From: Pseudomonas sp. WN033 | GTDB taxonomy: Bacteria > Pseudomonadota > Gammaproteobacteria > Pseudomonadales > Pseudomonadaceae | DNA: 64,000 nt | Assembly (NCBI GenBank): GCA_002287035.1 | Contig: NSKG01000002.1 | Span: 310,001-374,000, forward strand | Reading direction: 5' to 3' | Shown: positions 8,671-17,763 of the stretch, piece by piece | Layout: every line of letters begins with the position of its first letter | Numbering within the stretch: position 1 is the stretch's first letter | Notes under the pieces: model-generated | The model's input: only the letters and a program-made list of their open reading frames with translations | Told to the model about the DNA's origin: nothing | The model's database searches: none | Made by a program: the position numbers and the translations under genes

Positions 8671-9318
8671 TTACCTTGCTGGCTGCAACTGCAATAGCAC
8701 TTCACCACCCTCTTCCCGCTCTTTTGCCCATTGAGTTACCAGCACCATCATCATAAATCCACCAGCAATCAACAACGGATACATAATCAGTATTTCAACC
8801 AGCGAATACTTCCAGGACAACGCCCTACCAACACCCAAAAATGCGGCATAAAACCAGGACACGCCAGAAACCACTCCTGCCAGCAAAGCAAAAGTACGTT
8901 TATCGAAAGACATCGACAACAAACACCCTGCCTTCTGAATGGCCGGCAATACCTTGTGGTGCAAAAAAATGCCATTAAGCGTCAACAACATTACAACGGC
9001 AATCTTGGCCTGAAGTTTAGGGTTGAGCAGGTACTCAGCGCCTTTGCCCAGCATATCGACACCAATAATAGCCAGGCCGGTTATCCACAGCAGCACCAGC
9101 GCCCAGAATACCGTCGTTTGCAGATGCTGCATGTGAGCACTCTCAGCAACAGGGCTTTTTTCTTGCTTTATCAATGCCTTGAGCATGGCAAAATCACTGC
9201 TGAGTATGCTGCCGATGGCGACACAGCAGGCAATCAGATGCGCATACAAAATCCCTAGCCGCACAAACTCCATGATGGTCTGGTTTTCAACCAATGACGA
9301 GATGAAAGAAAGTTCCAT
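8671..9318 (-). CDS. Multipass inner-membrane protein of unknown function
   Basis: About 215 residues with five or so hydrophobic segments (ILYAHLIACCVAIGSIL, VFWALVLLWITGLAIIGV, IAVVMLLTLNGIFL, LLAGVVSGVSWFYAAFLGVG, IMYPLLIAGGFMMMVLV) and a charged C-terminal tail. The ATG at 9318 has an AGAGG box 7 nt upstream; the in-frame ATG at 9375 would add 19 polar residues without a ribosome site. The gene is monocistronic, with its own terminator. I do not recognise a family. Confidence 0.75.
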   Translation of the reverse strand: MELSFISSLVENQTIMEFVRLGILYAHLIACCVAIGSILSSDFAMLKALIKQEKSPVAESAHMQHLQTTVFWALVLLWITGLAIIGVDMLGKGAEYLLNPKLQAKIAVVMLLTLNGIFLHHKVLPAIQKAGCLLSMSFDKRTFALLAGVVSGVSWFYAAFLGVGRALSWKYSLVEILIMYPLLIAGGFMMMVLVTQWAKEREEGGEVLLQLQPAR

Positions 9319-9768
9319 CGAAGCCTCTCTTGTTCTTTCCAAGATCTGGATCCCCGCCCCACGCGAAGTATCCATAAGTTTTATCTGTGCATTGAAGAAA
9401 CTACTCCAGTGCGTTTATCCGTTGCTTTTCAGCAAACTCAATAGCACTACTGACCGGCGAATGAATACCTCCTCATTCCGCTTCCTCTGGTAACAGTAAA
9501 AACTTCTCTTAACGCAGAACGATGCGCGACAAGAACACTGCTTTTTTTCAATTGACTCCAGACTTCAATACAAGATTTGTCTGGCCACTTGTAAGAGGGC
9601 CAAAGTCGCTTAGCGTTCATTTTTCGAACAGTGAAGCCGACAAACGGTACAATGCCACAAACCTTGCACCATACTAGCCATCAGCCAGACAGGACATACA
9701 AAACCGCGTCCCAGACAACTCCAGTCGCGAAAACAAACTCATACTACCTAGGGGTATTAATAATCAGC
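9319..9768. other. Intergenic region, no gene seen
   Basis: This 450-bp stretch is more AT-rich than its surroundings. It holds the upstream region of the minus-strand membrane protein on the left and the tail of the ribbon-helix-helix gene on the right. I see no convincing ORF with a ribosome site, tRNA or strong hairpin in it. Confidence 0.5.
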
Positions 9769-10074
9769 TCAGCCCGCCACACGACGAACCACCGCCAGCG
9801 GAACCGGGCGTGCCTCGCGCTGGGTCAGGTAGCGGGTACAACTGACCCGCAGAAAGGAAGCAAAATTCACCACCTCACCACGCAGCTCCATAACCTCATC
9901 ATAGAGCTTGCTGATCAACTGGTTGGTGGTCATGCCATCGACCTCGGCAATTTCCTGCAGAATGTCCCAGAACTGGTTTTCCAGGCGCAGAGTGGTTACA
10001 ACACCGCGAATCCGCAGAGAGCGTGAACGCGACTCATAGAGAATCGGGTCGGCTTTGACATAAAGTTCACACAT
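9769..10074 (-). CDS. Ribbon-helix-helix domain protein
   Basis: A 101-residue protein starting MCELYVKADP. The central segment GVVTTLRLENQFWDILQEIAE, followed by GMTTNQLISKLYDEV, fits an RHH_4-type ribbon-helix-helix DNA-binding fold. The ATG at 10074 has AGGAG 6 nt upstream; the upstream ATG at 10110 lacks this. It probably acts as a small dimeric DNA-binding regulator; targets are unknown. A DJ-1/PfpI gene lies just upstream on the same strand, 55 bp away. Confidence 0.75.
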   Translation of the reverse strand: MCELYVKADPILYESRSRSLRIRGVVTTLRLENQFWDILQEIAEVDGMTTNQLISKLYDEVMELRGEVVNFASFLRVSCTRYLTQREARPVPLAVVRRVAG

Positions 10075-10129
10075 GACCAGCTCCTCAATGATGGGCCGCC
10101 ATCTGTCCAATGGCGGCCCGCGTGGCAGA

Positions 10130-10711
10130 TTACAGGCGAATCTCAGCGCCCAGTAGCTTGACGAAGGCCGCTAGCCAGGCCGGATGCGCAGGCCAGGCCG
10201 GGGCGGTAGCCAGATTGCCCTGCACATGAGCCTGATCAACCGGGATATCCATATAAGTACCGCCAGCCATGCGCACATCCGGGCCACAAGCCGGATAGGC
10301 ACTGCACTCGCGCCCCTCCAGAACGCCAGCTGCCGCCAGTAGCTGCGCGCCATGACAAACGGCGGCAATCGGCTTACCGGCCTGGTTAAAGGCTTGAACG
10401 ATCTCGATCACCCGTGGGTTCAGACGCAGGTACTCAGGCGCTCGACCACCGGGAATTACCAGACCGACATAGTCATCGACCCTGACCTGATCAAAATCGT
10501 AATTGAGGGCGAAATTATGGCCCGGCTTTTCAGTATAGGTCTGATCGCCTTCGAAGTCGTGAATCGCGGTACGCACCGTTTGCCCGGCCTGCTTATCCGG
10601 ACACACGGTATGCACGGTATAGCCCAGCATGCTCAGGGCCTGAAAGGGCACCATGGTTTCATAGTCTTCGGCAAAGTCGCCGGCCAGCAACAGAAGTTTC
10701 TTGTCGGTCAT
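10130..10711 (-). CDS. DJ-1/PfpI family protein
   Basis: A 193-residue protein of the DJ-1/PfpI superfamily. The nucleophile-elbow Cys119-His120 is in [11 protein letters not shown], and the conserved acid Glu15 is in AGDFAEDYE. Members act as cysteine hydrolases, deglycase/glyoxalase-type enzymes or chaperones. The ATG at 10711 has GGAG 9 nt upstream; the ATG at 10720 lies immediately against it. The region runs on to an RHH regulator in the same direction. The substrate cannot be assigned. Confidence 0.85.
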   Translation of the reverse strand: MTDKKLLLLAGDFAEDYETMVPFQALSMLGYTVHTVCPDKQAGQTVRTAIHDFEGDQTYTEKPGHNFALNYDFDQVRVDDYVGLVIPGGRAPEYLRLNPRVIEIVQAFNQAGKPIAAVCHGAQLLAAAGVLEGRECSAYPACGPDVRMAGGTYMDIPVDQAHVQGNLATAPAWPAHPAWLAAFVKLLGAEIRL

Positions 10712-10786
10712 GGTGGTCATCTCCGTACCAGGGTGTGGAGCTGACAGCATGCGCCGGTTTTTTCCTTCCGGGGTAACAGCCGGGTA

Positions 10787-11647
10787 CTACATGGGCTTTA
10801 GCGGTTTTGCCTGGCTTTGCTGAACATGCGCCAGCGCCCCGTCCACCAGTGCCAGCAGAGCATCGATAGCCTGGGTTGCCTGCTGAAAATAGCGCTTGGC
10901 CTCAATACCTGGCCGTTCGGTATTCAGCAGGTTCTGCTCCATGCAAGACAACAGCTCCTGCACCGCACGCTGACAGGACGACAGCTCCAGCAGCCCTGAG
11001 GGCAACGGCTGACGAGCCAAGGCGATGAATGCAGTATCGGACAACTGCTGGATCTTCTGATGCAAAAACCGCAGGCGCACACGTTGCTCAGGGCTACTGG
11101 CCTGAGCGGCAGCGATTCCGACCCCCAAAGCCCGGGCCTGCCCGGCCCATTCGGCCGCCTGAACCACCTCCCGCCAGATACACGGCAGATAGCCAAACTC
11201 CGTCAACCCCTGCCCCAGATCACGCTCGGCGGCAATGTCTTCTATCAGGAAAATGGTATTGCGAATGATCAGATGGTGCTGCTGCAAGTTGTTGGCCGGG
11301 TCAGCCACCCGCCCTTGGCGCAACCGCGACCAGTGATCAATGACGCCACTCCAGGCTTCGGCATGCCGCGCATCAATTTCCGCAGCTCCGGCAATAATCC
11401 GATCCAACTGCCCGCGCACAGCTTCCTGATCGGCCCGCAGGCTCTGATCGCCGGCCAGCAGCCCCTGACTCAACCCCCGATGACGCTGAAACCCTGCCAG
11501 CAGCTCACGCAACAGGCGCAACTGCTGCAAGTTGCGTGCAATCGCGGTACGGATCTGACACTGGCGACGCCAGTGCAGAGCCAGCATTACTCCCGACAGC
11601 AGCGCTATCACAACCAAAACGATTACCATGCTGAAGCTGATCGACAT
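10787..11647 (-). CDS. Membrane-anchored NIT-like helical sensor protein, partner of the MCP
   Basis: A 286-residue protein with one N-terminal TM segment (VIVLVVIALLSGVMLAL, about 8-24) followed by an all-helical region. The segment LLRELLAGFQRHRGLSQGLL (about 44-63) resembles the E/QRGLS signature of NIT (nitrate/nitrite-sensing) domains, and a second helical half follows. It has no signalling output domain. It starts 4 bp after the stop of the chemoreceptor gene on the same strand, so the two are almost certainly co-translated. I infer that it supplies ligand sensing for the MCP, which itself has almost no periplasmic part. The ligand is unknown. Confidence 0.65.
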   Translation of the reverse strand: MSISFSMVIVLVVIALLSGVMLALHWRRQCQIRTAIARNLQQLRLLRELLAGFQRHRGLSQGLLAGDQSLRADQEAVRGQLDRIIAGAAEIDARHAEAWSGVIDHWSRLRQGRVADPANNLQQHHLIIRNTIFLIEDIAAERDLGQGLTEFGYLPCIWREVVQAAEWAGQARALGVGIAAAQASSPEQRVRLRFLHQKIQQLSDTAFIALARQPLPSGLLELSSCQRAVQELLSCMEQNLLNTERPGIEAKRYFQQATQAIDALLALVDGALAHVQQSQAKPLKPM

Positions 11648-11651
11648 TGCA

Positions 11652-12785
11652 TCACCCCGTCAAATGAGCCAAATGGTGAGCAATCGTGCGGGCCTGACCG
11701 GCAGCCTGGAGGTTGTCGGCATTGCCCTGACGTACCCGGTCGGCCAAGGTGGCGATTTCCGCTACCGCCTGGCCCTGCTGGCCGGTGCTGACGGCAACCT
11801 GCATGACCTGCTCGGTCAGCTCATGGGTTTTCTCGCGCACCTGCTGAAGCACACCAGCCACGGCTCGGGAGCCCTGGGCACTGTGTTCAGCCAATTCGGT
11901 CAAGGCCGACATGTGATTGCCTGCCTGCAGAATATGCTGGCGCACCGTCTCAATATTTCGCCCAATCTCTGTCGCCGAGTCCTGACTGTGGGCAGCCAGG
12001 CGCCGCACCTCATCTGCCACCACGGCAAAACCACGCCCGTTTTCACCGGCCCGAGCAGCTTCGATCGCCGCATTCAGGGCCAGTAGATTGGTCTGCTCGG
12101 CAATCGTGCGAATCGCGCTGGACATGGCATTGATGGTCTCCGACGACTGCCCCAACTGGCTCATCAGTTCGTTTGTAGCGCAGGCCTGTCGGTTCATCTG
12201 CGACACCTGCTCCAGCAGTTGCGTCAACTGCCGGCTGCTCTCGTCCAACTGACCGCTGGCCAATACACTGGTCTGACGCGATCGGTCGGCCAGCGCCGCT
12301 ACGTCGAGGATACTGACGTTCAACTGCTCGACCGCCGCTGCCGCTGTATTGGCCGCCTCGCTCTGGCTCTCGGCATTGCGCGTCACCAGCACCGCGCTGT
12401 GCTCCAGCTCCTGCGATGAATGCGATATTTCATCCAGCCGTTGCTGCAACGCCTGCTGACGCCGACGCTCAAGCAGCAGCAATTGCTGAAAAGACTCAGC
12501 CAGCGGACGCAACGCCTGCCACTGGCTGCCCACCGGAGGCTCTCCTGCCGGGTCACTGCACAGTTGCTGACAACGCTGCTGCAGCCGGTTCAATTCGGCG
12601 AATACCAGCCACAGTGTCGCCCAGGCCAGATAGCCTGCCAGCAGCAGCCACGGCCACACCGGCAACGCTGGTGCCCACCACTGCACTATCAGCCCGAGCG
12701 CCACCATACCTGCCAGCAGGCGACGTACACCTGTCAAACCCAGTTCACCCAGCAACAATGCCAGGGGATATGCCAACCTCATCAT
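11652..12785 (-). CDS. Methyl-accepting chemotaxis protein with minimal periplasmic region
   Basis: About 377 residues. Two closely spaced TM segments lie in residues 15-60 with only a short loop (WWAPALPVW) between them, and I see no clear HAMP domain. The cytoplasmic part carries the conserved MCP hairpin tip ([31 protein letters not shown]). The start was set at ATGATG 12785/12782, preceded by GGGAG; longer in-frame starts run through the leader structure. It is co-transcribed with the NIT-like protein. The predicted role is chemotaxis or another CheA-linked output. A structured leader with a terminator lies immediately upstream. Confidence 0.85.
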   Translation of the reverse strand: MMRLAYPLALLLGELGLTGVRRLLAGMVALGLIVQWWAPALPVWPWLLLAGYLAWATLWLVFAELNRLQQRCQQLCSDPAGEPPVGSQWQALRPLAESFQQLLLLERRRQQALQQRLDEISHSSQELEHSAVLVTRNAESQSEAANTAAAAVEQLNVSILDVAALADRSRQTSVLASGQLDESSRQLTQLLEQVSQMNRQACATNELMSQLGQSSETINAMSSAIRTIAEQTNLLALNAAIEAARAGENGRGFAVVADEVRRLAAHSQDSATEIGRNIETVRQHILQAGNHMSALTELAEHSAQGSRAVAGVLQQVREKTHELTEQVMQVAVSTGQQGQAVAEIATLADRVRQGNADNLQAAGQARTIAHHLAHLTG

Positions 12786-12805
12786 CGCCCTACTCCCAGC
12801 CCTAC

Positions 12806-12904
12806 AAAAAAGGCGCCCGGGCTCGCCATTCAAGATGGAAAGTCCAGGCGCCTTTGCCTGCCGGGCCATGGCCCGGTAATTCAGATTGTCCAGGAAACCT
12901 CTGG
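12806..12904 (-). promoter_or_regulatory. Structured mRNA leader with intrinsic terminator upstream of the MCP gene (candidate riboswitch or attenuator)
   Basis: Read on the minus strand, three stems occur in ~100 nt: CCAG/CTGG (12904-12890), the palindrome CCGGGC-CATG-GCCCGG (12876-12861), and a long hairpin AAAGGCGCC/GGCGCCTTT (12855-12809) that itself contains CCAT/ATGG. Six T close it at 12811-12806. This is an intrinsic terminator 20 nt before the MCP start codon, in the sense direction of that gene. Termination inside the leader must be conditional if the operon is expressed. I did not find the conserved cores of the c-di-GMP-I riboswitch. Confidence 0.6.
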
Positions 12905-13145
12905 GCAAGATTCGTACCATCCGGCAACCCCGGCCTGGCCCCCACAAATGCAATCATTCAGCCATCAGCGTGAACCAATGCCGCCTATTGCCGATCCAAA
13001 ACAGGGCATGCCAGCAACCCGCGCCGTTTTCTGGTGCTTGCTGCTATCATGAGTCTGGGCCAATGCCGACCGCCTACCCGGCTCCTGGCAGCCCTCGTTC
13101 TGGTTTACCGCACCGGAATGCTTCATCACACAAAGGAATGAATAC

Positions 13146-13940
13146 ATGCTCACCATCGCACGCATTTCCCTATTCACCGCACCGGCATTTGCCCTGCTCC
13201 TGACCGGCTGCAGCAGCCCCAGCTCCGACTCAAGCTCTCCTGCTCAGATCAGCGCTGAACAACTGGCGGCCTATTACTGGGTGGTACAGGGCGCCACTGA
13301 TCGCAATGGCAACCCGGTTGAGGCATTCGAAGGCGAGTTCGAACGTCCGCTGCAACTGACCCTCAACAACAACCAGCTCGGCATCGCCGGCAGTTGCAAC
13401 CTGATCGGCGGTGATTATCGCCTGGAAGGCCCGACCCTGACGCCCGGCCAACTGATCCAGACCATGATGTACTGTGACTCTGAAGCCGTGATGCTGCGCG
13501 AGACAGCTATCAAGCAACAGCTGGAAACCGCCCAGGAAGTGCAACTCAGCAGCAGCGTGCCGCCGCGTCTGACCCTGACCAATACCCACGGTCAGCGCCT
13601 GAACCTGCAGGGTGAAGCCACACCGGAAACCCTTTACGGCAGCAGCGGTGAAATCATGTTCATGGAAGTGCAGGCCCAGCGCGTTGAATGCCCGCACCCG
13701 CTGATGCCCAACCACCAGTGCCTGCATGTGCGCGAAGTGGTCTACGACGAAAGCGGCATCAAGCAGTCAACTGGCGAGTGGCAGAACCTGTACCAGGAGA
13801 TCCAGGGCTACGAACACCGCCCCGGCATCCGCAATGTGCTGCGGCTCAAGCGCTTCGATGTGGCCAACCCACCAGCGGACAGTTCGTCTGTAGCCTACGT
13901 ACTGGATCTGGTAGTCGAATCAGAGGTCGTCGAACGCTGA
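13146..13940 (+). CDS. META / DUF4377 domain lipoprotein
   Basis: A 264-residue lipoprotein with lipobox LLTGC (Cys at ~22) and a Ser-rich linker. The first domain (about 38-150) resembles HslJ/META, with the conserved LGIAGSCNLIGGDY core. The second (about 160-264) matches the DUF4377 pattern: MEVQAQRVECPH, CLHVREVVYDE, GEWQNLYQEIQGYEH. It is anchored in the envelope; HslJ-type proteins are linked to heat and novobiocin tolerance, but the role here is unknown. The ATG has AAGGA about 9 nt upstream. It is divergent from the chemoreceptor operon. Confidence 0.8.
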   Translation: MLTIARISLFTAPAFALLLTGCSSPSSDSSSPAQISAEQLAAYYWVVQGATDRNGNPVEAFEGEFERPLQLTLNNNQLGIAGSCNLIGGDYRLEGPTLTPGQLIQTMMYCDSEAVMLRETAIKQQLETAQEVQLSSSVPPRLTLTNTHGQRLNLQGEATPETLYGSSGEIMFMEVQAQRVECPHPLMPNHQCLHVREVVYDESGIKQSTGEWQNLYQEIQGYEHRPGIRNVLRLKRFDVANPPADSSSVAYVLDLVVESEVVER

Positions 13941-14152
13941 GGAACCAGCGGAGCAGGCGGGAGTCATAGGGCTGGCTCCCGCCAGCACCGTATATGCAGC
14001 ATATGCAGCCAATGTAAAGATAGGTAAAGATCCCTTTACAACCTAAGCATTTCGCTCGTTTTCCGGTCTTAAGGAGTAACCCAGGCGCACTTGAGGGATG
14101 CTACCGCGCTCTGGATTACCAAGGACATTTGAACCTGAGCGAGATCAGAACA

Positions 14153-14698
14153 ATGAAAACTTTCCGTTTTGTAGCCACTGCGTGCATCACGGCCATGCTA
14201 TTCGGTACTGCGGCCCAGGCATCGCCTTTCAAGCCAGCAACGCCGCAAAACGGCGGAGCGCAATTCCAGATACAACAGGCCTCGCATAACGCCTCCCAAA
14301 ACCGCCATCACCGCCAGGAACGCAACCAGCGGCAGCACCGCCATGAACGCCACAACCAGCAACGTCGGCACCAGGCGGTCCAGCAACATCGGCGCTCTGA
14401 TCATCACTACCGGGCACAGCGCCATGTCTATCATGCTCCGCCGCCAGTCCATGTGATCCGCCAGCATGTGTACCCCAAGCGTCACTACATCAGCCGCGGA
14501 CCGGTCTACCATAACAACATCATCATCGTGCAGGGTCGGCCGATGCCCAAGGGTTACGGCAAGCGTGTGAGTCATTATCAGGTTCGTCACCTGCCGCACT
14601 ACCCCGGCTACGAGTGGCGTCAGGTCGGCCGCGACCTGATTCTGGTCGCTATCACTACCGGGATTGTCTACGCCATTCTCGACAACGTCCTGAACTGA
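14153..14698 (+). CDS. RcnB-like His/Arg-rich periplasmic protein
   Basis: A 181-residue exported protein: signal peptide MKTFRFVATACITAMLFGTAAQA, then a long His/Arg/Gln-rich region (about 40-110), then the RcnB-type tail (PMPKGYGKRVSHYQVRHLP, then YPGYEWRQVGRDLILV). RcnB proteins modulate nickel/cobalt homeostasis; the His-rich region suggests metal binding. The ATG at 14153 gives an immediate signal peptide. The upstream region contains direct repeats of GTAAAGAT, at 14016 and again 11 bp further on, which may be a regulator site. Confidence 0.7.
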   Translation: MKTFRFVATACITAMLFGTAAQASPFKPATPQNGGAQFQIQQASHNASQNRHHRQERNQRQHRHERHNQQRRHQAVQQHRRSDHHYRAQRHVYHAPPPVHVIRQHVYPKRHYISRGPVYHNNIIIVQGRPMPKGYGKRVSHYQVRHLPHYPGYEWRQVGRDLILVAITTGIVYAILDNVLN

Positions 14699-14826
14699 TC
14701 TTTCACCGGTGCAACGGCCCTCGGCCGTTGCACCGCCTTGAACCCTGCATTTCACCCCGTTTCTGGCATCAGCCCGACTGATTGGGTATATTGGCGCCCC
14801 CAAAACTCAGGACGAGGTATCTAGGC

Positions 14827-17043
14827 GTGGAGACGCTGGCCTTTCTCAAAATCGCACTGTTCATCATCATCGCCGTCACCTCGCTGGCCAGCTATTTCAC
14901 ATACAGCGGCCGGCGCCGGGAAACCGCGCAGACCTTGAAAGGCCTGCGCGATGATCTGCAACCCCTGCGCCAGATCAGCAATGAAGAAATCGACGCGCTG
15001 CTGCCGTTCCTTGAGGATCCGGCCAAGCCTGGCACCAAGCTCAGCCTCGACAGCAAGGATGTCTACCTGCTTGAAGGTGACTATATGCGTCATGGGCTGG
15101 AAGGCAACAGCAGCACCTGGCACGACACCATTGCCGGTGTCGAAGTCATTCTGCCCTTCGACGCCGCGCTGTTTCTGGGCCAACACAACCAGGCCGAAGT
15201 GGTGCTGGCCGGCAACCATGCCGCGGTAGTACGTCTGAACAACGGTTTCGACCTGCTCGGTGGACTGGCGCGTCAGCAACAGGTTCAGCAGCAGAACGAC
15301 AACTGGGCCGCTGGCAAAAGCGGCACCCTGTCACCAGCACCCAGCTACAACCTGCAGTTCCCTCAGGCCGAAAACGCAACCGACATTCAGGCCGACAGCC
15401 TGCCTGTTGATGAAGCCTCCATCAGCATCACTGCCGATACCCCCGACTCTGGTATTCACATCATTTCCCAGCGCGAGGAAAGCCCGGAAGAAAGCCTGTA
15501 TCGCAAGGGCCGGGGCTATGGTCTGCTGTCAGCCCTGTGCTGGATCCCAGCGTTCATTCTGTTGAGTTTCAGCCAGGACAGCAGCAGCGCCGGCCCCAGT
15601 CTGCTGGCGGCCAGCCTGGCGCTGATCGGCCTAGGTTGCTGGCTGTTCTGGCGTCGGCAAAAGCCCGGCACCCCGGAAAAAATCAATCGGGTTTCTGCCC
15701 CCTTGAGCAAAACGCTGCTACCCAATGTCGAGCGCCCGGACCTGCCCCATCAGCAATACCTCCTGGGCGCCAACATGGCCATTGAGCTGCCCAAGCACTG
15801 GGAGGCCAGCGCTGACCGCATGCTCGGCCAACAGGTACAGGCGGATCTTCGCGTATCGGACTACAAAGCCCTGAACCTGGGCCTGCGCCTATCCATCGCC
15901 GACGAAGTCAAACGCTTCCCCCTGGCCTACTGGGGTCGTCACCTGACCCTGGCGCTGGTGGGCGCTGCGGCACTGTTCTGGGTACTGGGGGTATCGCCAG
16001 GCGCACGTCTGGACGCCATGCTTGCCTATCACTGGCTCAAGGGTAGTGATGCCCAGCAATACGACAGCAGCGCAGCCCTGCTCGCAGCCCAGCCCGGAGC
16101 TGGCAGTCTGCTGAGTCTTGAGTTTCAGGGGCGTTGTCAGGTAGTTCCGCCGGTGCCTGGCTGGGGCTATCATCGCATCGATTGCGACCTGATCCGTTGG
16201 GATGGCGCCGCTATGCAGGTCGAAGCTCCCGAACTGAATGAAACCGTGCAAACCCTGTATCAGGGCGGCTTTGCCCAAACCCGCCGCGACCGCATGGTTG
16301 AACAGCTATTCCGCATCCGCAACGGTGGCAGCCTGCGCTCAGCCACTCCGGTCGTGGTGACCAATCTGCGTGAAATAGCCGAGTTGATCGATAGCGCCTG
16401 TACCCTCTCGGCATCCAGCGACGCCAGTCGCCAAAGCCGCAATTACTGCAGCCAGTTGCAATCGATTCTGATGCATGACATGCAATTGCCCTGGGGGCTC
16501 AGAGGCCTGGATTGGGACGAATTCCACGCAACCCTGACCGCTCCGGACCAGACCGACACTGAGTGGGAAGCCATCATTCTCAACAGCAATCTTGAGCAGC
16601 TCTATAGCCGAGCCCGCGCCATGGTCAACGAACTGATGACCGACAATACCGAACTCTTGGCCAAGCGCCTGGTCGCCGCCCAGCAAGGTGGCGTGCTGCT
16701 GCAACAGATCGATTCATCGGATAACCGCAGTTATTACTATCGCGGCCAGCAAGACACCAGCAAGCTCTGGGAAGATTTGCAGTATCACAGCAGTGAAGAC
16801 GGGCTCCAGACCCTGCAAATCGAAGGCATGCTGGTCAGTAACCAGCAGCATGAAGATGGCAGCCCGCTCCTGCTGATAGATACCGCGCGCACTATCGACA
16901 ATGGCTGGCCAGCGACAGTACGTACTCTGTGGCTGCTGCTGGCACTGCTGCTGGTCGGTGTTCACGGTGTGCTGACCGCACGCGGACTAAGCGCCAAGGA
17001 AGAGCGCGAAAAGGCCCTGGCCAAACACTGCCAGACCCTTTAA
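14827..17043 (+). CDS. IgaA/UmoB-like inner-membrane protein
   Basis: About 738 residues. It has an N-terminal TM (about 7-28), a cytoplasmic block, a TM pair (about 231-277), a second cytoplasmic block, a TM at about 373-389, a large periplasmic domain and a final TM (about 697-720). The five-TM layout, a first-domain signature (RHGLEGNSSTWHDTIAGVEV) and two periplasmic cysteine pairs (437/453, 525/541) resemble IgaA, whose enteric member restrains the Rcs phosphorelay through a disulfide-bonded periplasmic domain. No rcs genes are in the window. The start was taken as GTG 14827 with GAGG 9 nt upstream. The assignment rests on remembered topology, not an alignment. Confidence 0.5.
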   Translation: METLAFLKIALFIIIAVTSLASYFTYSGRRRETAQTLKGLRDDLQPLRQISNEEIDALLPFLEDPAKPGTKLSLDSKDVYLLEGDYMRHGLEGNSSTWHDTIAGVEVILPFDAALFLGQHNQAEVVLAGNHAAVVRLNNGFDLLGGLARQQQVQQQNDNWAAGKSGTLSPAPSYNLQFPQAENATDIQADSLPVDEASISITADTPDSGIHIISQREESPEESLYRKGRGYGLLSALCWIPAFILLSFSQDSSSAGPSLLAASLALIGLGCWLFWRRQKPGTPEKINRVSAPLSKTLLPNVERPDLPHQQYLLGANMAIELPKHWEASADRMLGQQVQADLRVSDYKALNLGLRLSIADEVKRFPLAYWGRHLTLALVGAAALFWVLGVSPGARLDAMLAYHWLKGSDAQQYDSSAALLAAQPGAGSLLSLEFQGRCQVVPPVPGWGYHRIDCDLIRWDGAAMQVEAPELNETVQTLYQGGFAQTRRDRMVEQLFRIRNGGSLRSATPVVVTNLREIAELIDSACTLSASSDASRQSRNYCSQLQSILMHDMQLPWGLRGLDWDEFHATLTAPDQTDTEWEAIILNSNLEQLYSRARAMVNELMTDNTELLAKRLVAAQQGGVLLQQIDSSDNRSYYYRGQQDTSKLWEDLQYHSSEDGLQTLQIEGMLVSNQQHEDGSPLLLIDTARTIDNGWPATVRTLWLLLALLLVGVHGVLTARGLSAKEEREKALAKHCQTL

Positions 17044-17741
17044 TCCAGCAGCACCGCCCTGGCCTCATTGATCAATGCGGCCAGATAAGCACTACCTCCA
17101 TGATCCGGGTGCATCTTCTGCATCATTTGCCGATGCGCCTGGATGATCTCTTCCCGGCTGGCTCCGGGTTTCAGGCCGAGAATATCCAGCGCCTCGGCCT
17201 CTGTCAGCGGCTGATGACCTGTACTGCCACTCTCGGAATCCGCACCTGCCGTTCCCGGATCATCGGCACGCCAGCTATCGGCAAAACGGCGATCCAGATA
17301 GGACTCGAGCAAGCGGGCCGAATCGTAATCATGCTGGCGGCAATACTGTAGCAACTCAATGAATTCACCTTCACTCAGATGCGCCAGAGAGCGCCCGGCC
17401 AACGGGCCCTGCAGCACCTGCCCAGTCATCTCGCCGGTATCATGGTCCAGGCTCATTTCGAGAATATCGGTTGCCACCCGCGACTGGTTGCCCGGATTGG
17501 CCTGGGTTGGCCCACCCGTCAACAGAGCCAATAACAACCGGCGTAAGAACGGCAACACGCCGGCCAGTATCGCCAGCGCCAGATAGACACGACCGCTCAA
17601 GCTCAGATACAGCAGCACCACACCGCCGATCACCAGCAGCATCTTGACCAGCGCCGGCCGACGCTGGTTCGGAGGCTGGCTGGCCAGCCACATCCAGCCG
17701 CCAAGAACGATCAACAGAACAAGCAACACCAGCGCAATCAT
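17040..17741 (-). CDS. Membrane-anchored DnaJ-domain protein
   Basis: A 233-residue protein with an N-terminal TM (MIALVLLVLLIVLGGWMWLA), a second hydrophobic region around 32-70, and a C-terminal J domain (about 175-233) with the essential HPD motif in KMHPDHGG. It lacks the G/F and zinc regions, so it is a type III/DjlA-like co-chaperone that would recruit DnaK to the membrane. It ends 4 bp inside the stop of the convergent IgaA-like gene, and lies 22 bp after a VWA gene on the same strand. Confidence 0.85.
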   Translation of the reverse strand: MIALVLLVLLIVLGGWMWLASQPPNQRRPALVKMLLVIGGVVLLYLSLSGRVYLALAILAGVLPFLRRLLLALLTGGPTQANPGNQSRVATDILEMSLDHDTGEMTGQVLQGPLAGRSLAHLSEGEFIELLQYCRQHDYDSARLLESYLDRRFADSWRADDPGTAGADSESGSTGHQPLTEAEALDILGLKPGASREEIIQAHRQMMQKMHPDHGGSAYLAALINEARAVLLD

Positions 17742-17763
17742 GAAAGCTCCCAGAGCCCGAGTT

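Noticed and set aside
12806-12904. c-di-GMP-I (GEMM) riboswitch before the MCP gene
   Set aside because: The conserved GGGCAAACC and GACGCAAAGCC-type cores are not present; only the terminator and stems are seen.
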